From: Verrucomicrobiaceae bacterium
GTDB lineage: Bacteria; Verrucomicrobiota; Verrucomicrobiia; Verrucomicrobiales; Verrucomicrobiaceae
DNA length: 64,000 bases
NCBI GenBank assembly: GCA_016713035.1
Contig: JADJPW010000001.1
Coordinates: 1,240,001 to 1,304,000 of the forward strand
Reading direction: 5' to 3'
Within the stretch, counting starts at the first letter, position 1, and every line of letters begins with the position of its first letter. Positions 1 through 9,185 of the stretch are shown piece by piece. The notes below the pieces were generated by a model. The model saw only the letters and a list, made by a program, of their open reading frames with translations, had not been told where the DNA came from and ran no database searches. A program made the position numbers and the translations under genes.

Positions 1-218
1 GCGAGGAGCACGTCCATCTCACGTTCACTGGGTGCCTGCTCGGGGGAGACATCCTTGGCCAACTTGATGAGGCTATCGGTGACGCCGGACATGGCGGAAA
101 CGACAGCGACGACTTGGTTGCCGGCACGCTGCGTTTCCAAAATGCGCCGTGCGCAGTTGCGGATGCGCTCGGGGTTTCCGACGGAGGTGCCGCCATATTT
201 TTGGACGATCAAAGCCAT
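1..218 (-). CDS. lysC: Aspartate kinase, N-terminal part (runs off window)
   Basis: The first 72 residues of aspartate kinase, which phosphorylates aspartate at the entry to the lysine, threonine and methionine pathways. The translation opens MALIVQKYGGTSVG; KYGGTS at residues 7-12 is the nucleotide-binding motif at the start of this family. A further matching stretch, VVAVVSAMSGVTD, follows at about residues 37-49. The ATG is at 216-218 and the gene continues past the left edge, so the catalytic and ACT domains are not visible. It reads in the same direction as the mla genes, 93 bp downstream of mlaA, so it may be co-transcribed or independent. Identification is confident; regulation cannot be judged. 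Confidence 0.88.
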   Translation of the reverse strand, partial: MALIVQKYGGTSVGNPERIRNCARRILETQRAGNQVVAVVSAMSGVTDSLIKLAKDVSPEQAPSEREMDVLL

Positions 219-311
219 GCTAAAGGTGGTTGGGAAAGGGGCGCGGATACTGGCACGCCGTGGCGGGTCGTCAAAGAGAACGTTTCACCTGCGGAGAGAT
301 GCCCTGCCGAT

Positions 312-1130
312 TCATTTACGCACGGCTTCGTTCCGCTGCTGGATGTAGGCATCACGTATGGCGAGGTAGGGATCGACGGCGTCTTTCCGCAGGGCGTCGT
401 AGGCCTCGATCTGGGATGGCATGTTCCGTGCGGTATTGATGGATGGGGGCAGGTACATCCAGTCGTGATTGCCATTTTTGCTGTGGAAGTAGAGGCCCAT
501 ATTGGCCGGATGCAGAGCATAGTCTCCAGCTAGTCCAGCGATCTCACGTGCACTGCTGGGGCCTAGGATGGGTAGGACGATGTAGGGACCATGAGGGATG
601 CCCCAGACTCCGAGTGTCTGGCCGCTATCCTCTTCTGGAATGTCGGAGGTATCGACGATCTTGTCCGAGATACGCACCAAGCCGCCGACACCCGCAAAGG
701 TGTTGAGGGCGAATTTTTTCGTCTCATGCCCAGCGCGGTCGAATTTCCCCTGGAGCATGCAGTTTACGACCCGGACGGGGTATTTGATGTTGTCGAAGAC
801 GTTATTGATGCCAGTTCGGAGGAACTTGGGCATGACTTTTTCGTAGCCTTTGGAAAGTGGGCGTAGCAGCACGGTATAGAGCCCGTCATTGAGCCAAAAG
901 GTGGCGCGGTTCAGCTTTTCGAGTGGGTCAGAGACCTGCACGCCCGTGCCGTAGTCATCCAAGTGGTCCGCTTTGGCTGCTGCATCATTGAGGACAGATT
1001 TGGAGACTGTTTTGGACTTGGCGGCAGAGAGAAGTGGCGGTCTGGAGGCTGTGCTGCTGCGCGGTGCCGCACAGGAGACGACCATGGACGCGATGCACGC
1101 GACGGCGACGGGGAGCAGTGTGGACTTCAT
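312..1130 (-). CDS. mlaA: MlaA/VacJ-family outer-membrane lipoprotein
   Basis: 272 aa. MlaA removes mislocalised phospholipids from the outer leaflet of the outer membrane and passes them to MlaC. A lipoprotein signal peptide ends at Cys20 (lipobox VVSC). The family core follows: DPLEKLNRATFWLND at about 69-83, the NNVFDNIKYPVRVVN region, and a GPYIVLPILGPSSARE stretch typical of VacJ. It is the last gene of a minus-strand run mlaF-mlaD-mlaC-mlaA, 10 bp after mlaC, so it is almost certainly in the same operon. In Escherichia coli mlaA is unlinked from the mlaFEDCB operon; linkage here is a useful hint that the whole set works together. Confidence is high. Confidence 0.9.
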   Translation of the reverse strand: MKSTLLPVAVACIASMVVSCAAPRSSTASRPPLLSAAKSKTVSKSVLNDAAAKADHLDDYGTGVQVSDPLEKLNRATFWLNDGLYTVLLRPLSKGYEKVMPKFLRTGINNVFDNIKYPVRVVNCMLQGKFDRAGHETKKFALNTFAGVGGLVRISDKIVDTSDIPEEDSGQTLGVWGIPHGPYIVLPILGPSSAREIAGLAGDYALHPANMGLYFHSKNGNHDWMYLPPSINTARNMPSQIEAYDALRKDAVDPYLAIRDAYIQQRNEAVRK

Positions 1131-1140
1131 GATCAGGATA

Positions 1141-1734
1141 TTATTGCTTGGCGACCGATTGCTGGAGAGACGTGATCACCGCCTGTGCTCCGCCCTTTTT
1201 ATAGACGGAGTCGAGCTGGGAGCGGTAATTCGCGATCATGCTCACGCCTTCGATCACGACATCGGTGATGAGCCAGCTCCCACCGGCCTGCTCCATGCGG
1301 TAAGTGACGCTGTAACGGCTACCCTGGTAAACGAGCGTCGTGGGAGCATCCACACGGCCTGCGGCGGGTGAGGTGGCGGCTTTGTACTGGATCTGAGGCT
1401 GCTCACCGGGCGTGAATTTGTTCGCGTAAGTGCGGATGACCAGCGTGCTAAAGAGCTGCACGGCTTTGGCTTGCTCATCGGGCTTGAAAGTCCGCCAGCC
1501 GAGTCCCACGGCACGGCGAGTCATCGTTTCAAAGCTGATGTGGCGGCGCAGCACGGGGCTGACGCTGGCGGTGAGGGCGCTTTTGCTGCCAGCCTTGCTA
1601 GTGACAGCCAGCACATCATTCACGGCACTGCGTAGGCGTGCCTGCGCTTCATCTGCCGGGGCAGCATGGAGTGTGGCGGCTGCCGCCGTCAAAAAGAGGG
1701 AGAACGAGGCGGCGATGAATGCTCGGGATTTCAT
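1141..1734 (-). CDS. mlaC: MlaC/Ttg2D-family periplasmic phospholipid carrier
   Basis: 197 aa with a signal peptide (about residues 1-24, ending AAATLHA). MlaC is the periplasmic shuttle that carries phospholipid between the MlaA complex and the inner-membrane MlaFED transporter. Family features visible are RRHISFETMTRRAVGLGWRT in the middle third, the TLVIRTYANKF stretch, and a C-terminal region resembling VTYRMEQAGGSWLITDVVIEGVS, the usual MlaC closing motif. Its ATG overlaps the mlaD stop by 4 bp (ATGA at 1731-1734), which indicates translational coupling. Length is close to the family norm of about 200-210 aa. Confidence 0.9.
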   Translation of the reverse strand: MKSRAFIAASFSLFLTAAAATLHAAPADEAQARLRSAVNDVLAVTSKAGSKSALTASVSPVLRRHISFETMTRRAVGLGWRTFKPDEQAKAVQLFSTLVIRTYANKFTPGEQPQIQYKAATSPAAGRVDAPTTLVYQGSRYSVTYRMEQAGGSWLITDVVIEGVSMIANYRSQLDSVYKKGGAQAVITSLQQSVAKQ

Positions 1735-2225
1735 GGTGGTGGGGCCGGTGCTTTTTCTGAATCGTTTTCTACGCCTTTGTCAACAGATCCGAAGGCCATT
1801 TTTCCGATTAGGGACTCCAGATCGACAGAGGACTCTGTGTCGATGATGCGATCCCCGGGCTTCAAAACGGCCTCTTCTGCTCCAGGCGTCAATGCGATGA
1901 ATTTATCGCCGATGAGGCCCGTGGTCTTGATCGAGGCCATCGTGTCGGAGGAGAGCTTCAGATCCGCTTTCACACGCAGACTGACGATGGCGCTAAAATC
2001 TGCCGGATCGACTCGGATGGCATCCACACGGCCTACGGGCACTCCGCTGATCAAAACACTGCCGCCAGTGCTGAGGCCGCCTGCATTGTCAAAGCGTGCC
2101 TCGATGACCATCGTATCGCCCCCGATCACGGCTCCAGCGCCCAGTTTGATGGAGAGCCAGGCTACAGCAGCGAGCCCGATGGCGACGAAGAGGCCGGTGA
2201 GGAGTTCGAGCGTGGTGTTTTTCAT
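1731..2225 (-). CDS. mlaD: MlaD-family MCE-domain protein
   Basis: 164 aa. An inner-membrane-anchored MCE-domain protein; MlaD hexamers form the periplasmic ring that channels lipid to and from the MlaE permease. One N-terminal membrane helix (residues about 7-26) is followed by a single MCE domain with the typical DNAGGLSTGGSVLISGVPVG stretch and a GLIGDKFIALTPG motif. I chose the ATG at 2223-2225, which gives MKNTTLELLTG and a normal short cytoplasmic head. An in-frame ATG at 2274-2276 would add 17 residues and overlap mlaF by 11 bp. The 3' end overlaps mlaC by 4 bp. Confidence 0.88.
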   Translation of the reverse strand: MKNTTLELLTGLFVAIGLAAVAWLSIKLGAGAVIGGDTMVIEARFDNAGGLSTGGSVLISGVPVGRVDAIRVDPADFSAIVSLRVKADLKLSSDTMASIKTTGLIGDKFIALTPGAEEAVLKPGDRIIDTESSVDLESLIGKMAFGSVDKGVENDSEKAPAPPP

Positions 2226-2265
2226 GGGTGATGGAAGGAATGAAAAGGACAGAATGGCAAAGTAG

Positions 2266-3042
2266 TCACGCAGCACGCAGCGTGCGCACCTCTTGCTCCA
2301 AAGTGCTCACGCTGTCGCGAAAGGCCACCACGGATGCCTCCGTGCTGGTGGAGAAATCCGTCGGCGTGCCCTGGAAGCACATGCGCCCATTATCGAGCAG
2401 CGCCACACGGTCACTGGCCGCGAGTGCCTCCGCGAGATCATGCGTGATGACTACGGCAGTGAACCCGAACTGGCGCTGATACTTCACGATCATGGTGAAG
2501 ACCGCATTGCGCCGCAGCGGATCGAGCCCTGCTGTGGGCTCATCAAAGAGCACCAGCTCTGGCCGCGTGACAATGGCCCGCGCTAACGCTAGCCGCTTCT
2601 GCATGCCGCCAGAGAGCTGGCTGGGGAACTGCGAGGCATGCGCATCGAGCTCGAGCTGACGCAGCGCCTCCATGGCACGCTCACGGATCTCGGCATCACG
2701 CAGACGGGTGGTTTGCTCCAGCGGCAGAGCCACATTTTCCAGTGCGGTGAGTGAATCGAACAGCGCATTGCTTTGAAACAGGAATCCACAGCGCTGGCGA
2801 AAGTCTGCCCGCGTCTCTTTGCTCAATCGAGTGCCATCGAAGAAGACCTCACCACCATCTGGCTCGATCACGCCCGCGAGGCACTTGAGAAAAACCGACT
2901 TCCCTGTGCCGCTGCGGCCGAGCATCGTCACCACACTGCCCTGCGGCACCTCCAGATCGACTCCACTGAGCACGCTACGCCCGTCAAAGCTCTTCGAGAG
3001 CCCTTTGACATGCAGGATCGGCGTGGATGGCGCTGGATTCAT
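2266..3042 (-). CDS. mlaF: MlaF-type ABC transporter ATP-binding protein
   Basis: 258 aa. ATPase subunit of the Mla retrograde phospholipid transporter. Walker A is GRSGTGKS at residues 42-49, the signature region is LSGGMQKRLALARA, and Walker B plus D-loop read LVLFDEPTAGLDP. The SGGMxKR form and the LFQSNALFDSLTALENVALPL Q-loop region are typical of MlaF rather than of generic importers. It lies 40 bp upstream of mlaD. The partner permease MlaE, normally encoded next to mlaF, is not in this window; the adjacent upstream gene is instead a large FtsX-type permease. Assignment to Mla rests on both sequence and context. Confidence 0.87.
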   Translation of the reverse strand: MNPAPSTPILHVKGLSKSFDGRSVLSGVDLEVPQGSVVTMLGRSGTGKSVFLKCLAGVIEPDGGEVFFDGTRLSKETRADFRQRCGFLFQSNALFDSLTALENVALPLEQTTRLRDAEIRERAMEALRQLELDAHASQFPSQLSGGMQKRLALARAIVTRPELVLFDEPTAGLDPLRRNAVFTMIVKYQRQFGFTAVVITHDLAEALAASDRVALLDNGRMCFQGTPTDFSTSTEASVVAFRDSVSTLEQEVRTLRAA

Positions 3043-3091
3043 GGGTGGCGATCATGGACGGCTTGGGTAGTCATGCAAACGAGGACACTGC

Positions 3092-5458
3092 CTAATCCCG
3101 CGCTTTTAGCACCGCGATCATGTCCAGCTTCCGCAGCATGCGGCCCACGACCCAGAAGGACGCCAGCGCCGCGCAGCAGACCACGATCACGGACAAAGCA
3201 TAGGTGTGCATGCTGATGCGCAGCGGTAGTCGCACGGTCTCGGTGCGCAGTTGGGTGATGATGAAAGTGGCTAGCCCTTTGCCGAAAAGCAGCCCCACGG
3301 GCAATGCGGCCAGCACGAGAAGCGTCAGCTCCCCCAGTAGCACACCACCGATCTCCCTCTGAGTGAAGCCCACCACCCGCAGCGTCGCCAGATCACGCCC
3401 ACGCTCACTCAGAGCGATGCGAGCACTATTGTACACGACACCGAAGGCGACGATGATCGCTAGAGTGAGGTAGAGCTTCCGAATGACTCCGATGCTCTGC
3501 CCTGTGGTATTGCGAAAAGCGGCGAGCTGATCCGCCTTCACCAGCGTGATGGCCGCACGCGGGGTGTCCTTTACCTTTCGCATGAAGTCACTCCACCGCG
3601 CCTCATCCACGCTTAAATACGCCCCGCTCACTGTCTCTCCCTCACGCATGAGGCGGCGCAGGGCGTCGATGTCCATGTAGGCTCCGATGCCGGCAAAATC
3701 CTCGATAAAACCACGCACCGGCACGCTGCGAGTCGCACGGGCACCTTCGAGTGCCTCCACCTGCACACTTTCACCGATGCGCACGCCTAGGATCTCGCCG
3801 AGCTGCTTGGACATCATGATGCCCTCATCCGGCAGGCGCAGGCGGCGGCCCTCAGCATCCAGTAGCCGATTCAGCTCCGCACTGCGTGAGATGCCGGTGA
3901 TTCCCAGCTTCCGGGAGTGATGCGCATTCCGTATGCGAGCCTGCACCACACGCAGGGGCTCCGCCAGTTGCACACCGGGCAGGTGCTCCAGGTCATGCAG
4001 CGCCGATGCAGAGCCCGGCTCGGACAAAAAAACCATCACATCCTGCCGCTGCACATCATTCCACTGATAAGTGAGCAAATGGTCGATGCTATCCGCCATC
4101 GAACCCGGTAGCACCATCAGCCCCGTGGCTAGCGAGAGCCCCGCGATGGTGAAGACCGCCTGCAAAGGCCTGCGCTCGATGTTTCGCAGCGCCATGCGCA
4201 GACTCGTGGGCAGAAGTTTGGCCAGACCAGCACGCTCCAGTAGGGAGGGCTTGAAGTCCGCTGGCGGCTCTGGCCGCATGGCCTCTGCGGGCGGCAGTTT
4301 CACCGCCATCCACACTACACTGAGCACCCCCAACACGCTCGCACCCGCGCTGATGAGCAGCGCTAGCCCCCAGGCACTGTAATCCATGCGAAACACCAGC
4401 TCTGGAAAGCGGAAGAACAGATCATAAATACCCAGCATCAGCGCTCCGAACCAGCGCCCCACGATCCCGCCGATGAAGGTGCCGATCACCACGATCATGA
4501 GTGCATAGCCCAGATAATGCCGCCCCACCTGCCAGGAGGAGTAGCCCAGCGCCTTCATCTGAGCGATCTGCTCGCGTTGCAGCCGCACCAGCCGCGCCAG
4601 CACCGCATTGACCATGAAGGCCGCCACGCTCAAAAACACCACCGGATAGGCAAAACTCAGCGCACGCACCACTTTGAGTTCATCATCCAGCCGCTTCGCA
4701 CTGGCGTGATCCGTGCGTGTGTAGCAGCCCTGCGCTCCATAGTCCGCTAGCAACTGATCCACCTCTGAAATCACGCTCGCAGCCACCACGCCGGGTGAAA
4801 GGTCGATGCACAGGTCATTGAAGGCTCCGTCCAAATTGTACGGCACCGCGATGCTGCGCTCATTCATCCAAAACACGCCGTAGCGCTTGTTATCCGGCAG
4901 CGTTTCACCTGGCCGCGCCTCAAACACATACTCCGGCGACAAACCGATGCCGCTGACCACGATCTCATCACGCCTGCCATTGATGATCGCCGTGAGCCGA
5001 TCCCCGATGCGCAAGTGATTGGCCAAAGCGAAGGCCTCACTCACCACCGCCTCATTGCGTGCATCCGGCCGTGGCAGGCTCCCACGGCGGATAAAGAGCT
5101 GATTGAGCGTCTGCGGCCTATCCTCCGGTAATGATACCAAATGCGCCGTCGCAGGCTCGTCGATGCCCTCCAGATCCAGCGTGGCATTCACCACCACCCG
5201 CGTCTCCACCGCCGCCACGCCGGGGATCATCGCAATTCGATCGCCCAGCGATTTCGGTGCCCGCTTTAATGAGCCAAACACATCCGCCATGCGATGCCGC
5301 TGGTAGTAGGCATCTCGCGTGCTCTCCAGCGTCAGAATGATACTCCGCGTCATGATCATCATCGCCAGTCCACAGGCCATCACCAGACTCACTGCCACGA
5401 TTTGCCCCTTCATACGACTCAGGTCGCGGAAGAGCTTCAGATCGAGAGGTGTGAGCAT
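3092..5458 (-). CDS. FtsX-like ABC transporter permease (MacB/LolCE type)
   Basis: 788 aa with two FtsX-type units. An N-terminal transmembrane helix (IVAVSLVMACGLAMMIM) is followed by a large periplasmic domain containing GDRLTAIINGRRDEIVVSGIGL. Then come three helices, a cytoplasmic linker (TSLRMALRNIERRPLQAVFTI), a second periplasmic domain and three closing helices (about residues 680-780). Proteins of this shape work with a LolD/MacB-like ATPase in lipoprotein or envelope transport. The only ATPase beside it is the MlaF-like gene 49 bp downstream. I chose the ATG at 5456-5458; the longer ORF to 5644 would overlap the divergent mfd start. Substrate unknown. Confidence 0.8.
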   Translation of the reverse strand: MLTPLDLKLFRDLSRMKGQIVAVSLVMACGLAMMIMTRSIILTLESTRDAYYQRHRMADVFGSLKRAPKSLGDRIAMIPGVAAVETRVVVNATLDLEGIDEPATAHLVSLPEDRPQTLNQLFIRRGSLPRPDARNEAVVSEAFALANHLRIGDRLTAIINGRRDEIVVSGIGLSPEYVFEARPGETLPDNKRYGVFWMNERSIAVPYNLDGAFNDLCIDLSPGVVAASVISEVDQLLADYGAQGCYTRTDHASAKRLDDELKVVRALSFAYPVVFLSVAAFMVNAVLARLVRLQREQIAQMKALGYSSWQVGRHYLGYALMIVVIGTFIGGIVGRWFGALMLGIYDLFFRFPELVFRMDYSAWGLALLISAGASVLGVLSVVWMAVKLPPAEAMRPEPPADFKPSLLERAGLAKLLPTSLRMALRNIERRPLQAVFTIAGLSLATGLMVLPGSMADSIDHLLTYQWNDVQRQDVMVFLSEPGSASALHDLEHLPGVQLAEPLRVVQARIRNAHHSRKLGITGISRSAELNRLLDAEGRRLRLPDEGIMMSKQLGEILGVRIGESVQVEALEGARATRSVPVRGFIEDFAGIGAYMDIDALRRLMREGETVSGAYLSVDEARWSDFMRKVKDTPRAAITLVKADQLAAFRNTTGQSIGVIRKLYLTLAIIVAFGVVYNSARIALSERGRDLATLRVVGFTQREIGGVLLGELTLLVLAALPVGLLFGKGLATFIITQLRTETVRLPLRISMHTYALSVIVVCCAALASFWVVGRMLRKLDMIAVLKARD

Positions 5459-5574
5459 GCGTGACCGTGAAATAAACCCGCAAGCGATCGGAAACAAGGA
5501 GCGCAGAGCCGAAAGCCAAACATTCCAGCCTTGAAAACTCCCACTCCGAGCCGCATAGGCCCGGCCTTCCCCTC

Positions 5575-8500
5575 TTGCACTCTGCCAAACGAGCTGCCTC
5601 ACGTCTGAACAAACCGCCCACCACTCGTGCGCGGGGGGATGCACTCGGCCTGGTCGATCTGGTGCTCGGGAAAAAGGAGTTCAAAACACGCACCCAGCTC
5701 GAACACATCGCCCCGCAGGCCTTTGGTTTCGCGGCGGCTCTGCTCGTGCGCAGGATGGAGAAATCCAAGCGCCGTGTGTGGATACTCTGCCCAGATGTCA
5801 AAACGCAGGACCACATCCATGCCGAGCTGGCCGTGTGGCAATGCCCGGCGCAGTATTTCCCACGCTTAGGCCATGTCATCGAGAGTGCGCTCGCAGATCC
5901 AGAGCTGCTCGCAGAACGCACCGCCGTGCTCAGCCGCATGCTGGAGGGAGAGGCACCCACCATCGTGCTCTGCGCCGACAGCCTGGATGAGCCCGCGCCC
6001 AACCTCGCCGAAATCACGGAGCAGAAACGCATGCTCAAAGCCGGTGAAAAGCTCGATGTCGAGATCCTGCTCAAAGAACTCACCGATGCCGGCTACGAGC
6101 GCAGCCCCGTCGTCACCGAGCGCGGTCAGTTCGCCCGCCGGGGCGGTATCGTGGACTTTTTCTCCTGGCAGGCTGAGGAGCCGCTGCGCCTCGAGTTTTT
6201 TGATGACGAGTTGGAGTCCATCCGCGCCTTTGATCTGCACAATCAGGCCTCCATCCGCCGCCTAGAGAGTGCGGGCATCATTTTGACGATGAACGACGGC
6301 GCGGATGACTCTGGCCGCGTGCGCCATCATCTGCGCAAAGACGATTTCATCATCCAGATCGAGGGTGAGGACAGCACCGAAGCGCACGCCCGCATCTTCA
6401 GTGGCACAGCCTCCGTGAGTGGCCTCGAAGACTTCGCCGCTGCCATTCATGAGAATCCGCTCGGTGTCTTTGATGCGTCCGATTTCGTGCTGCATGAGGC
6501 CCGGCGGGAGCTTTTTAACCGCCAGATCAGCGAATGGCATCAGGCCGGCTGGCGCAGCGTCATCTTCTTTCACAATGAGGCAGAGCGTGAGCGCTTCAAC
6601 GAGCTGCAAAGTAAGCTCCCCTCCTCTGTCGAGACGAAGCTAGGCCTGCTCTATCGCGGCTTCACCGTTCCAGCGGCTAAATTGGCCGTTTTGACCGGCG
6701 CAGAGATTTTTGGCCGTCACCAGCACATCCGCCGCGTGCGCGGATCGAAGCTCGATGAGGCCGAAACACTGCGCAAAGCCCGCGATGTGCTCAGCGAGCT
6801 GCGTGAGGGCGATCTCGTCGTCCATGCCGAGCACGGCATCGGACGCTACATGGGCGTGGAGGTGCGTGACGGTGGTAAAAAGGAGGAAGTGCTCGTTTTG
6901 CACTACGCAGACAGCGCGAAGCTCTTTGTCCCGCTGGCGCATGTCCACATGGTCAGCCGCTACGTCGGCGTCGGTGGCAAAGCGCCATCGCTGAGCAAGC
7001 TCACCGAGACACGCTGGAAAAAAACACGGGCCACAGCGGAAAAAAGCGTCGAGGACTTCGCCAAGCGTATGCTCAGCGTCGCAGCGGAAAGACAGACGCT
7101 GAAGGCCTTTTCCCACCAGCCAGACACCAAGTGGCAGGTCGAGTTCGAGGAGTCCTTTCTCTATCGCGAAACGCCCGATCAGCTCCGCAGCGCGGAGGAG
7201 ATCAAACGCGACATGGAGGCCGAAAAGCCGATGGATCGCCTCCTGTGCGCCGATGTCGGCTTTGGGAAGACCGAGGTAGCGATCCGCGCAGCCTTCAAAG
7301 CCGTGATGGGAGGCCGACAAGTCGCCATTTTGGTGCCGACGACCGTTTTGGCCCGCCAGCATCACGAAAACATCCGCCAGCGCATGAGCGAGTTCCCCGT
7401 GACCGTCGAGATGCTCTGCCGACTCACGCCCGCGAACAAAGAACGCGAAATAGTGAAGGGTATCAGCGAAGGCACGGTCGATATCGTGGTGGGCACGCAC
7501 CGCGTGATCTCTAAGGACGTGCGCTTCAAAAATCTCGGCCTCGCGGTGATCGACGAGGAGCAGCGCTTCGGCGTGAAGCACAAAGAGAAGTTCAAAGACA
7601 TCTTCCGCCTCGTCGATGTGCTCACGCTCAGCGCCACGCCCATCCCGCGCACGCTTTACCTAGCCCTCATGGGCATGCGTGACATGAGCACCATCGAGAC
7701 GCCGCCGCCGAATAAGCAGGCCGTGATGACGCAGATCTGCCCCTACGACGAGCGCATCATCAAGCAGGCCATCGAGACCGAGATCGAGCGCGGTGGGCAG
7801 GTCTTCTTCCTCCACAACCGTGTCGCCACCATCGAAAAAGTCGCCATGCGCATCCGCGAGCTTTGTCCGAAGGCCCGCGTGCTCATCGGACACGGCCAGA
7901 TGGATAGCGAGCTGCTGGAGGACATCATGCACACCTTTGTCGATGGTGAGGCAGATGTTCTCGTCTGCACCACCATCATCGAAAGTGGTGTCGATATTCC
8001 GAATGCCAACACCATCATCATCGACCGCGCAGACCGCTTCGGCTTGGCCGATCTGTATCAGCTCCGGGGCCGTGTAGGCCGTGGTGGAGTCCAGGCACAT
8101 GCCTACCTGCTACTCCCCCGAGATGAAGTCACAGCCGGCGATGCCCGCAAACGCGTCAATGCCATCAAGCAATACGCCGGACTCGGCAGCGGCTTCAAAA
8201 TCGCCCTGCGTGACCTGGAAATACGCGGCGCGGGCAATCTCCTCGGCACTGAGCAGAGTGGCCACATCGCCGCCATCGGCTTCGATCTATACTGCCAGAT
8301 GCTCAAGCAAAGCGTCGCACGCATGCAGGGCCGCCGCGTCGCACGCCCGGTCGAGGTGGGCCTACGGGCAGACTTCCTCGTCATGAGCGAGGCCCTGATG
8401 CTCCAGGCCGCAAAAGGTGCCACGCCCGCATTTTTGCCCGCCACCTTCATCGAGGACGCGAAACTGCGCATCACCGCCTACCGCCAGCTCGGCGAGATCA

Positions 8501-8772
8501 TGACCCGCAAGGAGCTCGATGAGCTGGAGTCCCAATGGCGCGATCAATTCGGCGGTAAGCTCCCCCACGCCGTCACCAACCTCCTCACCTGCGCCAGCAT
8601 CCGCCTCGCCGCCGCCCACGCCGGCATCAACGACGTGGAAATCAAAGAGCGGAAACTCATCCTCTCCCGCAACGGCAAGCTCGTCATGATCGAAGGCAGG
8701 TTCCCCCGCCTCAGCTCCACCCCAGGCCACAAACAGCTCGAAGAAGCCCTGGAGATGGTGCGGTCGATGTAA
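5575..8772 (+). CDS. mfd: Transcription-repair coupling factor Mfd
   Basis: 1065 aa. Mfd removes RNA polymerase stalled at DNA lesions and recruits UvrA. The N-terminal UvrB-homology part is followed by the RNA-polymerase-interacting CarD-like domain (GDLVVHAEHGIGRYMGVE at about 417-434) and the SF2 translocase motor. In the motor, Walker A is DVGFGKTE, the DEEQ box is VIDEEQRFGVKHKEKF, and SATPIPRTLYLALMGMRDMS plus QLRGRVGRG mark later helicase motifs. A TRCF C-terminal domain closes the protein. It is shorter than the usual 1100-1170 aa. The assigned start is TTG at 5575 because no ATG lies upstream in frame, so the exact start is uncertain. Divergent from the FtsX permease gene. Confidence 0.93.
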   Translation: MHSAKRAASRLNKPPTTRARGDALGLVDLVLGKKEFKTRTQLEHIAPQAFGFAAALLVRRMEKSKRRVWILCPDVKTQDHIHAELAVWQCPAQYFPRLGHVIESALADPELLAERTAVLSRMLEGEAPTIVLCADSLDEPAPNLAEITEQKRMLKAGEKLDVEILLKELTDAGYERSPVVTERGQFARRGGIVDFFSWQAEEPLRLEFFDDELESIRAFDLHNQASIRRLESAGIILTMNDGADDSGRVRHHLRKDDFIIQIEGEDSTEAHARIFSGTASVSGLEDFAAAIHENPLGVFDASDFVLHEARRELFNRQISEWHQAGWRSVIFFHNEAERERFNELQSKLPSSVETKLGLLYRGFTVPAAKLAVLTGAEIFGRHQHIRRVRGSKLDEAETLRKARDVLSELREGDLVVHAEHGIGRYMGVEVRDGGKKEEVLVLHYADSAKLFVPLAHVHMVSRYVGVGGKAPSLSKLTETRWKKTRATAEKSVEDFAKRMLSVAAERQTLKAFSHQPDTKWQVEFEESFLYRETPDQLRSAEEIKRDMEAEKPMDRLLCADVGFGKTEVAIRAAFKAVMGGRQVAILVPTTVLARQHHENIRQRMSEFPVTVEMLCRLTPANKEREIVKGISEGTVDIVVGTHRVISKDVRFKNLGLAVIDEEQRFGVKHKEKFKDIFRLVDVLTLSATPIPRTLYLALMGMRDMSTIETPPPNKQAVMTQICPYDERIIKQAIETEIERGGQVFFLHNRVATIEKVAMRIRELCPKARVLIGHGQMDSELLEDIMHTFVDGEADVLVCTTIIESGVDIPNANTIIIDRADRFGLADLYQLRGRVGRGGVQAHAYLLLPRDEVTAGDARKRVNAIKQYAGLGSGFKIALRDLEIRGAGNLLGTEQSGHIAAIGFDLYCQMLKQSVARMQGRRVARPVEVGLRADFLVMSEALMLQAAKGATPAFLPATFIEDAKLRITAYRQLGEIMTRKELDELESQWRDQFGGKLPHAVTNLLTCASIRLAAAHAGINDVEIKERKLILSRNGKLVMIEGRFPRLSSTPGHKQLEEALEMVRSM

Positions 8773-8804
8773 TCACTCCTGCTTCGTCAGCGTTCTTGGG
8801 CCTT

Positions 8805-9128
8805 ATGAAAAACTTCCTCCTGCTTTTGACGGCTTTTTTGAGCCTAGGCATGACCGCATCAGCCAAGGATGCTAAACCGGGGCCGATGAGGCGAGCGATT
8901 GCTCAACTGGAAGCGGCGAAGACAGCCAAGGAGCCTTTGGTTTTCCTGCGAACTGCCCGGAAGGAGTTGGTGGGTGCCAAATCGAACAAGGAAGGCGAGC
9001 GCAAGGATGCCATCGCGTATGTGGACGAGGCGATCGCGTATGCGATGACAGGCGATAAGACGACGATGCAGGAAAAGATCACCAAAGCGATCAACAACGT
9101 GAAATCCGGCATCGCGAGAGCGAAGTAG
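8805..9128 (+). CDS. Small secreted hypothetical protein
   Basis: 107 aa, starting at the ATG at 8805 (MKNFLLLLTAFLSLGMTASA gives a clear signal peptide; a TTG 9 bp upstream is also possible). The mature part is Lys/Ala-rich and predicted helical, with no cysteines and no motif I recognise. It begins 32 bp after mfd on the same strand and is followed by a strong hairpin, so it may be expressed alone or as read-through from mfd. Small secreted helical proteins of this kind are frequent in Verrucomicrobia, but I cannot assign a role. Confidence 0.7.
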   Translation: MKNFLLLLTAFLSLGMTASAKDAKPGPMRRAIAQLEAAKTAKEPLVFLRTARKELVGAKSNKEGERKDAIAYVDEAIAYAMTGDKTTMQEKITKAINNVKSGIARAK

Positions 9129-9130
9129 CC

Positions 9131-9173
9131 GCCCAGTTCCGCAGGAACTGGGCAACTTTCAGCCGTTGCGGCT
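9131..9173. terminator. Double hairpin between convergent genes
   Basis: A 10-bp perfect stem GCCCAGTTCC/GGAACTGGGC (9131-9140 with 9144-9153, loop GCA) and a second stem AGCCG/CGGCT (9161-9165 with 9169-9173). They lie in the 57-bp gap between two convergent genes and probably act as a bidirectional terminator. No T tract follows, so function is inferred from position and fold only. Confidence 0.55.
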
Positions 9174-9185
9174 GTACTAGAAGGC

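Noticed and set aside
6640..7581. 313-aa minus-strand ORF inside mfd
   Set aside because: Antisense to the motor domain of mfd; composition typical of a shadow.
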